Part shown: in pieces, positions 1 to 11,700 of the stretch
Layout: the number at the start of each line of letters is the position of its first letter
How positions within the stretch are numbered: position 1 is the stretch's first letter
Assembly (NCBI GenBank): GCA_002943765.1
Contig: PQWQ01000022.1
Span: 682,001 to 746,000, forward strand
DNA from: Psoroptes ovis
Lineage: Eukaryota > Arthropoda > Arachnida > Sarcoptiformes > Psoroptidae
DNA: 64,000 bases
Direction of reading: 5' to 3'
Made by a program: the position numbers and the translations under genes
The notes under the pieces: generated by a model
What the model saw: only the letters and a program-made list of their open reading frames with translations
Databases searched by the model: none
What the model was told of the DNA's origin: nothing

Positions 1-507
1 TTTGACCAACTTTAACACCAAGGATAAAATTCATACTTCTGATGTGGGCAACAATCGGAATGGCAACCAATGGTGGTATGTTACCAATATTTGCACTAAA
101 ATCAGCATCTAATATGATTTCTTTACGTGTTATAAGGTCAACTTTCAACAACATATTGCCCGATTCATCATTGGTCATTTCAACATCACCAACACGTCTT
201 AAACTATTAAGGCCCAACAATTCACCTTTGGATATTTTAACCGTACCATGTATGGTCAATGGTCCCAATATTTTTTCATTCACTTCTAAATTATAATCTT
301 GATGAAATTTAAGTGGATTCAATTCTTTTGATTTGAATAAATTGCCCAATATTGAATCGGCCAATTTATTGACTGCATCTGGGTCATTGTCAGCTGATTT
401 CGAAGATTAAAAAAAACAATGACAAAAGTTCAAAACACCAGTCAAATTGATTTAAACTTACCAGTGACAAGTGTAACCAAACAAAACAATACGACAAATT
501 TGATCAT
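1..507 (-). CDS. Group 7 mite allergen (Der p 7/Der f 7)-like secreted protein, partial
   Basis: Seen: exon 1 (507-462) begins MIKFVVLFCLVTLVT, a typical cleavable signal peptide. It is followed by a 68-bp GT-AG intron (461-394) and exon 2 (393-1), which stays open to the window edge, so the C-terminal part is missing. Family match: exon 2 holds an ELNPLKF stretch, then a hydrophobic G-x-L-x-I-x-G segment, GLNSLRRVGD and a later GVKVGQ strand. This is the same order as in Der f 7 (DPMK, DLKGEL, GLKQMKRVGD). Group 7 allergens are secreted proteins with a curved BPI/LBP-like (TULIP) lipid-binding fold, about 200 residues long; about 146 residues are visible here. The sequence is clearly diverged from Der f 7 itself, so I call it a paralogue or family member rather than the named allergen. 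A TATAAATA box lies about 90 bp upstream of the ATG. Confidence 0.78.
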
Positions 508-594
508 TTTTTCTTGTGATTTACTTATTTCAAAGTGTAACAAAGCAAAAAAAAAAAGTGACAAGTGAACCTAAAATCGTGTAAAATCGACCAA

Positions 595-602
595 TATTTA
601 TA
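595..602 (-). promoter_or_regulatory. TATA box of the group 7 allergen-like gene
   Basis: On the minus strand the bases read TATAAATA, about 90 bp upstream of the ATG at 507. That leaves room for a start site near 565 and a short 5' UTR. Inference from motif and position only. Confidence 0.5.
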
Positions 603-1280
603 CCAAATCAATTGTCTCAAGATGATCATCGATCAGCAATCGACAATCATCTTAATTAGTTTGATAAAAGTGAAATCCAACCTAAATCTTCTTAAAGATA
701 CGGCATTTCTCTAAAAACTACTCAACAACAAGTCAAATGATGACGGTGGCCATGTGCTCCTAAGAACAACAACCACATGATGATGATCAACGACTCAGGT
801 ATGTGAAAATTTTTTGTACTTATTTTTCAATTGTCCGCCGAGAAAATCCCTGCATTTTCCCGTGGAGCGCCGGTCATTTTCATATAAGCGTTGCTAAACG
901 ACGTATTTCTACGTCCACCTCTTTGAGAATCCCAAGATTTGAACGTATCTCTACGTTACCGGCAATCAATGATTAACAATTGAATTATCTTAATTAATTT
1001 ATGACTGACAACAACAAACGATTCTTAATCGATTATTTCGATACATCTGTATTTTGTATCGAAATCCTTGATTAATAATCAATTAATCACTCGATTTTGT
1101 TTGAATTGATGCCAAGAAAAGTCTTAGATTGATCAAAGAAAATCTTGAAATCTCAAAATCTTGCATCAATTTGATTAGTTATCATTAAGAATTTGAATAA
1201 TTTGCAATTTGATTAAAATTTTGTATTTTAAAAAGTGTCTTACGCACTTCTCACCTATTTTTGTTTACATTTTTTTGTTT

Positions 1281-1302
1281 TGCGTGTGTGTGTGTGTGTG
1301 TG
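1281..1302. repeat. GT microsatellite
   Basis: About ten GT units followed by a short G run. Confidence 0.9.
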
Positions 1303-1417
1303 GGGGTGAATTTTTTTATAAATTTCAAAAAAATAAACATAAACAAAAGACACCGTATGACGATGAATGAAACGTCTTAAGGCTAAACTCCAAAGCTTGC
1401 TTAGCTTTGATAAATAT

Positions 1418-1496
1418 TAGGTTGTCCAGAAAGTTCTGACCAATTTTCTCGTACAACTTTATTGATTAAGCTGAATGAACTTTTCGGACAACCTAC
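1418..1496 (+). mobile_element. Mariner-like MITE, asymmetric subfamily
   Basis: Starts TTAGGTTGTCCAGAAAGTT and ends GAACTTTTCGGACAACCTA, with terminal inverted repeats of about 20 bp. The middle reads GATTAAGCTGAATGAAC, the hallmark of the subfamily with one GATTAAGCCGAATGAAC end. Confidence 0.85.
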
Positions 1497-1944
1497 TAAA
1501 TAAACTAGAAAAAAAACCCTAAACCTTTGAATGAACGAAATTTTCACACTTTTAAATTGTGGATATTTACATGTGTAAATATCGCATACGCGGTGAATTT
1601 GCCAATGCAAATGGCCAAATCCTGCAAATGCAGAAGTCTATTTCACATTTATTTGTATGACGTTTTTGATTTAATAAATCACCTCATTTTATTAGCATTA
1701 GCCAATCAATTGTTTATTTGTTTTGATTCTGTATACGATTCATTGTCATTGCCAATATTTCTATTGTCATCATCATATTTCTGTGATTCGTCCGTCCGCT
1801 TTCACATAGTATTATTGACTGTACGCGATGATTGCATAGGATTTTCATTGATTCATTCAATTCAATGATTGATTCAATTCAAACTCATTCATTCATCAAT
1901 TCAATCGATTTGTACAAAATTCACAATTGTACACATTTGAATCT

Positions 1945-1954
1945 GTATATAAAT
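1945..1954 (+). promoter_or_regulatory. Possible TATA box for the 2243 gene
   Basis: TATATAAATA lies 290 bp upstream of the ATG at 2243. This implies a long 5' UTR in an AT-rich background, so support is weak. Confidence 0.3.
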
Positions 1955-2242
1955 ATCGAATATTTATCAAATTTCAAATTTATATCATTCGAAATTCATT
2001 GTGACTATCAAAGTGTTTTCCGCGTATATTCCTTAAGTCATTGACATTTTTTGCATTAATCATATTAAATCAAATGAATGAATGTTTGTGTCTTATGTTT
2101 TCCGCTATATTTGTGATGCTTTGTGTTGAAATTTCATATTTAAATTGATTCGAAATCAAATCTTCTCCGATTAAAATTGATCATCAATCAATCCGAATCC
2201 GACCATTTTCACTAATCATTCTTCGAAATTCATTCATCCAAA

Positions 2243-3121
2243 ATGAAGTCATTTCAAGCATTCAACCCTTTATTTCGATTAAAATCAATAATAATCATTA
2301 TTCTATCGACGACGACAATACATTCGGCCCATGGTTATGGTTTTTTCGATGTAATCGATCTTTATGATGGTGTCGAGTGTTCAATGAAAATTTTAGACAA
2401 ATTTCTATCCCGTTATAATCGTTTCTTATGTTGTTCATATTGGAAATTGAAATGGTTTATGCAATTACAAGCACGAAAACATTGTGAACAACCAGAAAAT
2501 TTGAATCTGCTGCTCGATGGTGATTCATCACTAAATGATTATATTGATCTATCATCACTGAATTGTACCCGTTATGGGGAAAATTCCAATGAATGTAAAA
2601 ATTTTTGGTTCATATTCATATCGGTTATCGTTGGTCAAATACTGTTATTCCTGCTATTTTTCACCACTACCATAGTATTGCTGTATTCACATTGTACCGC
2701 CCGTAAGCAGCCAACGAAACTCATTAAATCAATAAATAAAAGTCTTAAACATCAGTTATCGCTGATTAGCAATGGACCGGGTAAACATTGTGCACTGACA
2801 ATCGAAAAATCGAATAATCCAAGAAGAGCTAATGATGAAGATTCGGACAATTCTGACATTTCCACGATGGTTGCAGTTGCAAATAATGAAATGTGCGAAA
2901 AATTGTCCACAGTTCCATTGATCGATGGTGATGATCAAAGTGAAAATGATGGCAGCAGTAATAATCAATCAACATTGAATTTATTATTTGAAAACATACG
3001 AATTGCGTCCAGTTCGATGGATAATCAAAATAATTATAATCCAATCGTTTCGTATGATTCGGATGACTCTGATAGTGTATCGAATAATACGGAAAATGAT
3101 GGCAAAACTAGCCGCAATTGA
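2243..3121 (+). CDS. Orphan single-pass membrane protein with Cys-rich ectodomain
   Basis: A single open frame of 292 residues. I do not recognise a named family. Seen: N-terminal hydrophobic signal (residues about 14-30, ending in small residues before HGYGFF), then a short ectodomain (about 33-120) with six cysteines. These include a CC pair in RFLCCSYWKLKW and later single Cys in KHC, LNC and NEC. A strong transmembrane helix follows (about 121-147), and then a 145-residue cytoplasmic tail that is Ser/Asn/Asp-rich and acidic toward the end. The layout is type I: ectodomain out, tail in. The pattern RY...CC..W......C also occurs in the secreted protein at 39991-40527. The tail resembles disordered signalling or sorting tails, but no specific motif is evident. 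The ATG follows several upstream stops. Function unknown. Confidence 0.72.
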   Translation: MKSFQAFNPLFRLKSIIIIILSTTTIHSAHGYGFFDVIDLYDGVECSMKILDKFLSRYNRFLCCSYWKLKWFMQLQARKHCEQPENLNLLLDGDSSLNDYIDLSSLNCTRYGENSNECKNFWFIFISVIVGQILLFLLFFTTTIVLLYSHCTARKQPTKLIKSINKSLKHQLSLISNGPGKHCALTIEKSNNPRRANDEDSDNSDISTMVAVANNEMCEKLSTVPLIDGDDQSENDGSSNNQSTLNLLFENIRIASSSMDNQNNYNPIVSYDSDDSDSVSNNTENDGKTSRN

Positions 3122-3271
3122 CAGTCGACATTTCATATCATATCATATTTATTTATTTATTTATTTATCTGCTGCATTATTTAGGAAATGAAATTCAATT
3201 AATCAAATCAAATCAATCAAACAAACAGCTCCAATGTCCCTTTGAAATCACAGTAAAATGAAGAAAAATTA

Positions 3272-3354
3272 TTAGGTTGTCCGGAAAGTTATGGCCGATT
3301 TTCATGAACAACTCTATTGTGATTAAGCCGAATGAACTTTTCGGACAATGCTAA
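3272..3354 (+). mobile_element. Mariner-like MITE, asymmetric subfamily
   Basis: TTAGGTTGTCCGGAAAGTT at the left and GATTAAGCCGAATGAAC at the right. The right terminus is slightly decayed (CGGACAATGCTAA), and TA flanks both sides. Confidence 0.85.
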
Positions 3355-3688
3355 TATTATTTATGGAATTATAAAAACTATCAAATTACCATATAAACGC
3401 GATGTAAAGATATACAAAGATTGAAGATGCTTTACTTTATATTTTTAAAAATGTGAAAATGAGAATTTTTTTTCAGAAAATTTTCTCATCCTTATGTAAA
3501 TAAATTCCAAAATCAAATAATGAATTAATTCAAACAATAATAATTTAATGAATTCACAATTATTTTATTTTGTTGAATGATAAAATACAATTTTGTCATT
3601 TGAAAACCTTCAAATCCCCTTTTTTATCTTCATAAAATTTTCATTTTTTCAAATCAAAATTGTCGTTTCTCTGTTTGTGTGTGTATGT

Positions 3689-3708
3689 TAGTCAGTCAGT
3701 CAGTCAGT
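3689..3708. repeat. GTCA/CAGT microsatellite
   Basis: Four to five tandem GTCA units. Confidence 0.85.
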
Positions 3709-4002
3709 ACGTCTGTGTTTCACATAATTTCAACGTCGATTTCAATCATTCAATGATTGTCGATTGATTATTTTCAAATTTTTTCAAAAATTTTATTTCA
3801 ATCGTTGATCGTAAAACCTATGAGGATGTCCGTGCAACAAAACATTAAAGAAAAACTGTTGCTATCATTGAAATCATTGTGTCAGTTGACTTCACACACA
3901 CGTGGCCAGAAATGGCCATTATGGCTCTCAAATTCGTCTTTGAAAGGGTTAAATGGCGAAAAAAATTGCTTTGAAAATTTTTTACGCATCAATAATTGAA
4001 AA

Positions 4003-4086
4003 TATTAGGTTGTCCGGAAAGTTGTGGCCGATTTTCATGAGCAACTCTATTCGATTAAGCGGAATGAACTTTTCGGACAACCTAAT
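4003..4086 (+). mobile_element. Mariner-like MITE, asymmetric subfamily
   Basis: Intact copy from TATTAGGTTGTCCGGAAAG to TTTTCGGACAACCTAATA, with TA on both borders. Confidence 0.9.
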
Positions 4087-4196
4087 ATAATTCATAAACT
4101 CATTTGGATGCTGTTGTCGCAATGTTAATATGATGCAAATTTTAAACGTGAAAAATGAAAATAATCTGATTTTTTTTATCTTCTTTATTATTTTAA

Positions 4197-4343
4197 CCCT
4201 TAAAACTCGAGCGGTGAGCACTGCTCACCATAAGATGTAATGCATCAACTCGATAGGCGCCCCTCAGTCACCATTTTACATGAGTTTGAAAAATTGTCGA
4301 GCTGCTCGCTTGCTTGCACTGTAAATGCCTCGAGTGCTAAGGG
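4197..4343 (+). mobile_element. 147-bp piggyBac-like MITE, copy 1
   Basis: Starts CCCTTAAAACTCGAG and ends CTCGAGTGCTAAGGG, inverted repeats matching at 13 of 15 positions. The element is directly flanked by TTAA on both sides (4193-4196 and 4344-4347). The interior is unusually GC-rich for this region. The same 147-bp length and orientation recur at 26180 and 36819. Confidence 0.8.
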
Positions 4344-4893
4344 TTAAATCGTTATTATTTACAATTACATTGAATTATCATAATCTTTAAATTAAAGGTA
4401 ATCAATGATTATTTAAAAATTTTTTAAAAAATCTTTTAAAGTAATCATTAAAGAAAATCAATTGAAGACGATCATGTTTGTTGTTTACATCCATAACTAT
4501 TCTAATATATGCATACGTATTTGTGAGCTTTTGAAAAATTTTTTGAGACAATTTTCTCATAGAAATAAGAAAAATTGAATTAATTCAAAGCAAAGAAGGC
4601 TCAATCAGAGAATTGTTCACAAATGAAGAAGATTATTTCAAATTTTTTTAAATTTGAAATTGAAAATTTCAATTAAAACCAATGGCAAACAAACAAACAA
4701 GCATTTTGATTAATGCTAATGCTTAATTTGATTACTCTCAAAGCTCAAGCAAACGAAGTGAAAAACAACAACCAAATAAAACACCTGTTATCAGTAACCT
4801 GATTGTAATTAAGCTAAATTTAATCAATGGTGACAAAAACAAGAAATCAAATCTGACGACTTTCAAACGAATACGAAGTGTGATACAAAAAAT

Positions 4894-4976
4894 ATTCGGT
4901 TGTCCTAAAAGTTCATTCCGCTTGATCAATAGAGTTGCTCATGAAAATCGGCCAAAACTTTTCGTACAACCTAATA
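4894..4976 (-). mobile_element. Mariner-like MITE, asymmetric subfamily, inverted
   Basis: Same element as at 4003 but reversed: the GTTCATTCCGCTTGATC end is on the left and ATGAAAATCGGCCAAAACTT on the right. Confidence 0.85.
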
Positions 4977-6213
4977 CGTTCATTTCATACCGGTGAGCCT
5001 CTTGCTGGCCGATGTACGAGATGATGTAATCGCTGATAATACATCCAAAATCAAACATCTACTTGATACGAAATAAACATAATATTGTTTTGAATGATAC
5101 AAGATCGATGATGTTCATACGCAGTACCTTTGTTGGCGAAGCTATTGAAAATGGTCATTGTATTTGATATGTACGTACATACGAAGATCCACGAACAAGC
5201 AAAACCAAATTCAAACGCAATTGATAGCGTCAAATCGTATCTGTATGTGATTATTTATGGCAAATTTATTCAAACAAAGATTTTCTCAAAGATAATGCTC
5301 ACTTGTTGAAGATTTTAATTTCATTTATTTATTCATTGTCAAGGTTAACAACTAAATATCATTTTTATAACCATTAATATCTTTGTTTGTTTGTTTGTTG
5401 TTGTCAATCGAATAATCAATGATCATCATCGATGATCAACATATTGTCACTTTTACCATCGTTTGTCGTCGAACACCATTATCATTAAATAACGACAAAC
5501 ATACATTATCCATCAAACATCAAATTTATTCCATTTCGATTATTGGAAATGTTTTAATTTAAAATTTGAATTTAAATCAAAGATTTTTGATTCGAAATCA
5601 AATTAAATCGAAGATTTTCAAGATTAAAAGATTTTGAATAATTTGAATTTTAATTTCAATTTATTATAATTCAATAATTTCAATCAATATTAAATGATAT
5701 GAAAGGGTTATAATTATAATAATAACAGTAACAGATTCAATGATAACGAGAAGAAATTTAACAAAAATATTTTATATCAGAAACAATGTATAAAGAAGTG
5801 TATAGTAAAAGTGGAAATGTTTCCAGAATTTCAAAATTTCAAAATGTATTAAAATTTCATGTAAAATTGCCGCAAAAAAAAGGATTATTAAGGGGTGTTT
5901 AAAGGGTTAATCATTTGATTTTATTGTACACAGAAATTGGGTGTATAAAGGATTAAAACAAAAAGAAAATCTAAAAAAATTCTCAAGATAAAATAATAAT
6001 TCATAAAATTGTCCATACAGATCTGGTTGATGGATTTGAAAGGTCATAACCTTAAAATAATCGAAATTAATTCAATCAAAGATATTGGATTTCGATTGAA
6101 GTTTTGATGGCGTGATTGATCGACACGTGTATTGAATGGTGTATTGTTGCGCATTCTGGTGTTTGCCCCTGATCAGCCAGCTGTTCGAAGGTTAATCTTT
6201 TTGGTCAAGAACC

Positions 6214-7570
6214 TTATTTCCAATGTCTTAACATTGGTGAATGAAATGGATGTGGCGGACGTTGTTGTAATTGATGTGCGAATGTTGTCGAATAAAATGG
6301 ATTCGATACCAGCGATCGTGGATGATATAGTGGTGGTGATGGTGATAATGGTAGCCGTAATGATGGTGGTAGTGGCGCTGCAAACGTATTGACCGTTGGT
6401 GATGATACGATTGGTTGTGAAGATATAAATGATCTCGAAGTTGATGTTGCTGTTGGTACTGGTGGTGGCGCTGGTGCTGCCGAAATTATTGGTGTAACTT
6501 GTGGCCTTTGATAACTGGTGAATGCCGGTTGATTCAATGTATTCATATGGCGATAATATGATTGAACTGGACGATTGAAATAGCTGAAAAATCTTTGCCC
6601 AAACAATTGCTGCTGGCGACGGAATGGTGTTTGCATCAAATAAAGGCTACCACCTAGGAATGAGGTCGTGGGTTGATGGCCATAACCGTGGACATTACCA
6701 TATAAACGTTGTAGCAATGATATACGATAATTACCTCCATTCAATGGTTGGAAACGATTCAATGGGATTGTTGGTCGATATTGTTGTTGTTGTATTGGCT
6801 GCTGGGATCGTAAAAATTGTGGATTATACTGATTATTGAACAATGTTTGTATGATATGATCAACATTTTGTTTAAACATTCCAGAATTATGAAGGGATGC
6901 CGAAGCTATGGCACCTGTTGCTTGGGGACCATACGATGCTTGATGATATTGGTGCTGCTGGTATTGGTACTGTTGTGGTTGTGGTTGTGGCTGTGCCGGT
7001 TGTTGATGATAACCATCCAAATATATATGATGCTGTTGATGTTGTCGAGGCATTTCAATCGGATCATGTACATGTAACTGATGTAAATGTTTTGGTTGCT
7101 GCCGTGGTATCGACGATGTCATATAGGAAAATGTTTGATTTATCAACGATTGTGCCGTCGGTGTCATCGATGTATGCATTGTCAGTGGGAATGGTGGCAT
7201 TTCGGTTGGCCATATATTTACCGATAATGTTGGCGAAATCATTTCACTGAACAATTGAATGGTTTGTGGTTGTGACCTGATCGTTGATGATGGATGTTTG
7301 ATGATCGGTAAATGAATAGCTTGTTGGCCATCGCAATAATCATGATTGAAATTAATTAATACGAAAGCAATTAACAGCAAGAGCTGATTAATCTGAAATG
7401 AGACAAAAATAATGAAATTAATCAAATGCCAATGTATTAGGTTGTCCGGAAAGTTTTGGCCGATTTTCATGAGCAACTCTCTCTGATTAAGCCGAATGAA
7501 CTTTTCGGACAACCTAATATTTTCAAGAATTCAACAATCAAATAGACCGAAATAGATGACCTACATTCAT
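6214..7570 (-). CDS. Secreted Q/P/Y-rich low-complexity protein, two exons
   Basis: Exon 2 is 7392-6214. It begins directly after a CAG acceptor with a hydrophobic stretch (INQLLLLIAFVLI) that lacks its own Met. I infer a 6-bp coding part of exon 1 (7570-7565, ATG AAT) before a GTAGGT donor. Splicing in phase 0 gives MNINQLLLLIAFVLINF, a normal signal peptide. The mature protein is about 370 residues, rich in Gln, Pro, His, Ser and Tyr, with repeated QPQPQ and QYQ runs and a Ser/Pro-rich tail, and almost no Cys. There is no recognisable domain; it resembles extracellular structural or glue-like low-complexity proteins, which is inference only. The intron (7564-7393) carries a MITE that supplies an alternative in-frame ATG at 7512 without a stop. 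Total about 394 residues. An upstream TATAAAAT lies near 7759-7766. Confidence 0.65.
7436..7519 (+). mobile_element. Mariner-like MITE inside an intron
   Basis: Intact copy (TATTAGGTTGTCCGGAAAG to TTTTCGGACAACCTAATA) inside the only intron of the secreted Q/P-rich gene. It takes up about half of that intron. Confidence 0.9.
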
Positions 7571-8753
7571 TTTGCCTCGAGCTATATGATAATTTGGACC
7601 AATCAATTGATATTCGAGAATTCGATTCGAATTAAATGAAGCAATTTGTAACACGTGTACAATTTCGGAAAAAGAAACCTTGCACGCACAAGCACACAGA
7701 ACACGTTCAAAACCCTGAATGAATCGAATCAAAAATCTTTGAATTCGTTTATTCAAACATTTTATATTATCATTGATTAATCAATTTCCATAAATTATTA
7801 TTCAATCAATCAAAGAAGAACAAGAAGAGAACTGAGAAAAATAACTGAGCAAAATAATTAAGATTATTCCAAGTGATATGAAGATTCGAAAGATGTTCTA
7901 AGATGTTCTAGATGTTTCCATGTGTTTTCTATGTGTTTGAATTATTCTCAACAACAAACAAAAGCTTGCGTAGTGTACGTACGCAAAAGTACGTGTTCTG
8001 TTGTATCCAAGTATCACCTTACAAGCAATACACGTACATAACCAGTTGCTTATGCCGTTTGAATATTGCTCAAGGCGTTTTGAAGTGTACATAGCTGAAC
8101 CAAAGAAGATGAAGAAAATTCGTTTATTTGTTGTTTTTGTTCTAAGAATTTATGGAAATTTTGTGTAATTCAGAAAACCTGTCCTGTTATACATGGACCC
8201 TTTGCACTCTGCAGGCGCTTCTCAGGCGCCGCGTTCGCCATTGTTCTCAATGGAACAGCGCTAGTGATTCTGAATTTTAAAGGGTTAATTTGAAAATTTT
8301 AATTTCTTTGAAAATTTATGAATTTATTTATTCATTTTGATTTTTGATTACTTTTACAATTTCTAATTTTTTTTTATTATCGAAAATCATAATGTAATGA
8401 TGTTTGGGCTGTCCGAAAAGTCCTGTCGGATTGGATTGATTCAATTTTAATTAATTTTTTAGATTAATTGATTAATCATTTTTATAAATTGGAAAATTGT
8501 AGAAATTGAATTGATTGAATATAATTGATTTGCTACGGTAATTATTTACAAGCCTGTCTTTAATGTATGGGCAATCAAAGGAGTTGTCAATATAACAAAT
8601 ACAAAGTTTATGGCATCAAATTTATGCAAATTCAAACATTATGATGACAGAACTTTTAGGACAACCACCTATCGATACACCATGTTAGCCATCATATTAA
8701 CTGTTGATTATTAGATTTGACATATTTTGACTAATTAGTAATTAAGTAATTGA
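7571..8753. other. Intergenic region upstream of the Q/P-rich gene
   Basis: No coding exon is supported. It contains a possible TATA at 7759-7766 (minus), a GC-rich island at 8190-8270 with GGCGCC, and a long inverted-repeat element at 8406-8667. Confidence 0.55.
8406..8667. mobile_element. Longer (about 262 bp) element with the same type of ends
   Basis: Left end GGGCTGTCCGAAAAGTCCTG, right end GACAGAACTTTTAGGACAACC, in inverted orientation. The interior is AT-rich and has no coding capacity. It may be a less deleted relative of the 80-bp MITEs or two half-elements around an insert. Confidence 0.55.
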
Positions 8754-11700
8754 TTAATTATTACCACTTAAATCACTACAATTGTTCAGTTTCCAATATG
8801 TTTGTTTCGATTTCATAAGGTCCACATGTTTACCTTGTTCAACAATTTGTCCATTTTTCATCACGAATATTCTGTCTGAATTACGAATCGTTTTTAGCCG
8901 ATGGGCAATCGTGATGCATGTTATGTGTTTCAACGATGAATTATTATAAATATTATCAATAACGAGACTTTCAGACTCGTTATCCAAAGCCGATGTTGCT
9001 TCATCCAACAACAGAATCGATGGATTACGTATTAGTGCTCGGGCAATCGCAAGCCGTTGCCGCTGGCCACCGGATAGCTTTTGATATTCACAACCCGGCT
9101 GGTCATTGGTCGATGAATTTTTGTTCTTGTTCTTGACCATTTTCCCATTTCCGACGATGGTATTGTAGCCGTTCGGCAGTTCACAAATAAACTCATGGGC
9201 ATTGGCCAATTTAGCTGCACGAACAATTTCCATGAATGAAATGCTACGGCGAAAATTATTGCCATAAGCAATATTTTCACGTATGGTCATATTGAATAGT
9301 ACTGGTTCTTGTGATACTACCGCCATCTGTGATCGGAGCCAATCAATGTCCATGTTTCTGATTTCATATCCATCGATTGTCTGTCGGTGGAAGATTGAAT
9401 CAATTGAATTAATAATTAATGGATTAATTCAACCTATAACCTCACCAAATATCCATCGAAATTATCGTAGAAACGTTGAAGTAGCTGAACGATGGTCGAT
9501 TTACCACAACCTGACCGGCCTACGAATGCAACCTTTTCACCTTTCATTATTTTGACCGAAAAATTATTCAACACTGTTTGTTTAGGCCTCAAAGGGTAAT
9601 GAAACGTTACGCCGGTGAATTGAATATCACCGTTTAGTCGAGATTTTTCGGCGAATTTCGTATCATTCATCAAGTATGCCGGTTGGATTGCTGGTCGCTG
9701 TTGCTTGCGATGGCCGATCAGCTGAAACAAATTCACGATTGTCAGCTTAGTTTTGGAAAAATCCGATGATAAACACGAGGTCTGACCTACGACTATTGCA
9801 CCCCATACCATTGATTCGACAATTCTAAAGGTATTAATCATTGAAATCATTATGAACCCAAGACCTTATCAACTGAGAAACTTACTTTAAGAAATCGCCC
9901 GAAGTCAGTTGGTGATGATACAGGAGATATGCACCGTAAATGAATACAATGATATAAGCGAAGAATTGTATACCCAACGACAGCGATAGCAGCAGGGATT
10001 TAAAGAATAATTTCCATTTAGATTTACGATAATCCTGGATTAATCGTTGAAATTTTCTGAGGAAATATCGCTGATTATTCAATGAATATATTGTTTGAAT
10101 CGATGCGATTATCTCGCATGACAATGCCGTCGTTTGATCCAATAATTGCTGATCCAGTTTACTTAGGTTCATTTGAATTGAATCCGACAACAGGGTCGAA
10201 ATGATTATGATTGGCAACAGCAACAGTGACACAAAGGTCAATTGCCAACTGTAAAATAGTCCCATAACAATCGATATCATTATGATTGAAAGGGTTTGAA
10301 TGATGATCGATATACGCAAGCTGAATATATCACGTATGTTAATTACATCGTTCATTAGGCAAATGATGTTCTGGTTATTCCCTGATCGTTTGTCCATCTG
10401 CTTCCTATGGGCCTTTCGAAGCTTCTTAGACTTGCGACCATGTTCCGCATCATTTTGATTGATCAGCTGATTACACTGACGGTCATAAAATTCCACCGGT
10501 TGTTGCAGCAATGATTCGAACAACAGCATTCGTAAATGTTGTGACAAATTTTCACCAATCATATTGAATAGCAAAAGCTGAATGGTACAACAAACGATTA
10601 TCGCTAGGCCCAATATAAGAAAATACAGCGAATACATATTTGTCTGTCGAACTATACGATCACTATTATCTTGAAGATTATACTCGGAATTCAGCTGAAC
10701 AAATTCACCGAAAATATATGCATACAGTGGTGTCGAAGACCCGTAAAGCAACGCCATTATCACTGCAATCATTACGGAATATTTATTCGCCATGATCATC
10801 GATAGGATTCGTTTGAATGGAAATTTTTTGGATTTGCTTCCAGCGCCATCTATGCTTTGGTTGGACCTTCGATCTTTTAAAGGATTTTTGATTCGAATTG
10901 ATGATTGTCTTCGATGATCATTGGCCGGATCGATGTTGGCTGGGTCTTGGCCGATTTTCACCATGTCCAATTGGACATCATTCGATTTATGATCTTCGTG
11001 GTCGTCATCGTCATCATCTTCGGTGTCCGAGTTTTCTTGACCATGGTCATTGGAATCATCGATGTCCAACGATTTTTGCCGCGATCGAATCATACGGCAA
11101 TATCTGCCATTGATTTCCATTAGCTGATCATGTGTACCTTGTTCCATGATTCGGCCATGTTCGATGTACAAGATTTTCGTTGCATTACGAATCGTAGATA
11201 ATCGATGTGCAACCACAATGGTAATGCGACCATCACTCGTCGAATCGATTGTATCACGAACAATCGATTCCGTCTCGTTGTCCAATGCCGAAGTTGCTTC
11301 ATCCAACAACAGTATACGTGGATTACGTATCAAAGCACGTGCAATGGCTAGACGTTGTTTTTGACCACCTGAAAGTTGTTTACCACCGGCTCCAATTATT
11401 GTTTGATAACCTTGGGGCAATTTCGCGATGAATTCATGTGCATTGATTTTTCGGCACAAAATTTCCAGCTCATTTTGATCAATCTGGATCGTTGATGATT
11501 GCTGACCACCAATCATACGGCCATGGTCATTGTCAGGCAGCCCGATACAAATATTCTCGACGATACTTGCATTGAACAGCCGAGGTTCTTGTTCAACAAC
11601 ACCAAACAATAGGCGATATTGATCAATATCAATCGATTTGACGTTACGACCATTCAACAGAATTTCACCATCAATCGGATCATAAAATCGTTGAAGTAGC

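Larger units (their letters stand above)
508..2242. other. Intergenic region between divergent genes
   Basis: No supportable coding exon. It holds the TATA box of the minus-strand gene, a GT microsatellite (1281-1302), one mariner-like MITE (about 1418-1496) and a possible plus-strand TATA at 1945-1954. The two open frames at 1527-2044 are low-complexity, AT-rich and overlap the MITE, so they are not called. Confidence 0.6.
3122..6213. other. Intergenic region, repeat-bearing
   Basis: Converging 3' ends of the 2243 and 6214-7570 genes. It contains MITEs at 3272, 4003 and 4894, a 147-bp piggyBac-like element at 4197, a GTCA microsatellite at 3689-3708 and AT-rich sequence. The 80-codon frame at 3757-3999 has no family signal and ends next to a MITE, so it is not called. 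Confidence 0.6.

Noticed and set aside
3757..3999. 80-codon frame between MITEs
   Set aside because: No family match or conserved features, and it ends beside a MITE.
6132..7250. Plus-strand open frames opposite the Q/P-rich gene
   Set aside because: Complement of CAA/CCA-rich codons; no independent evidence.
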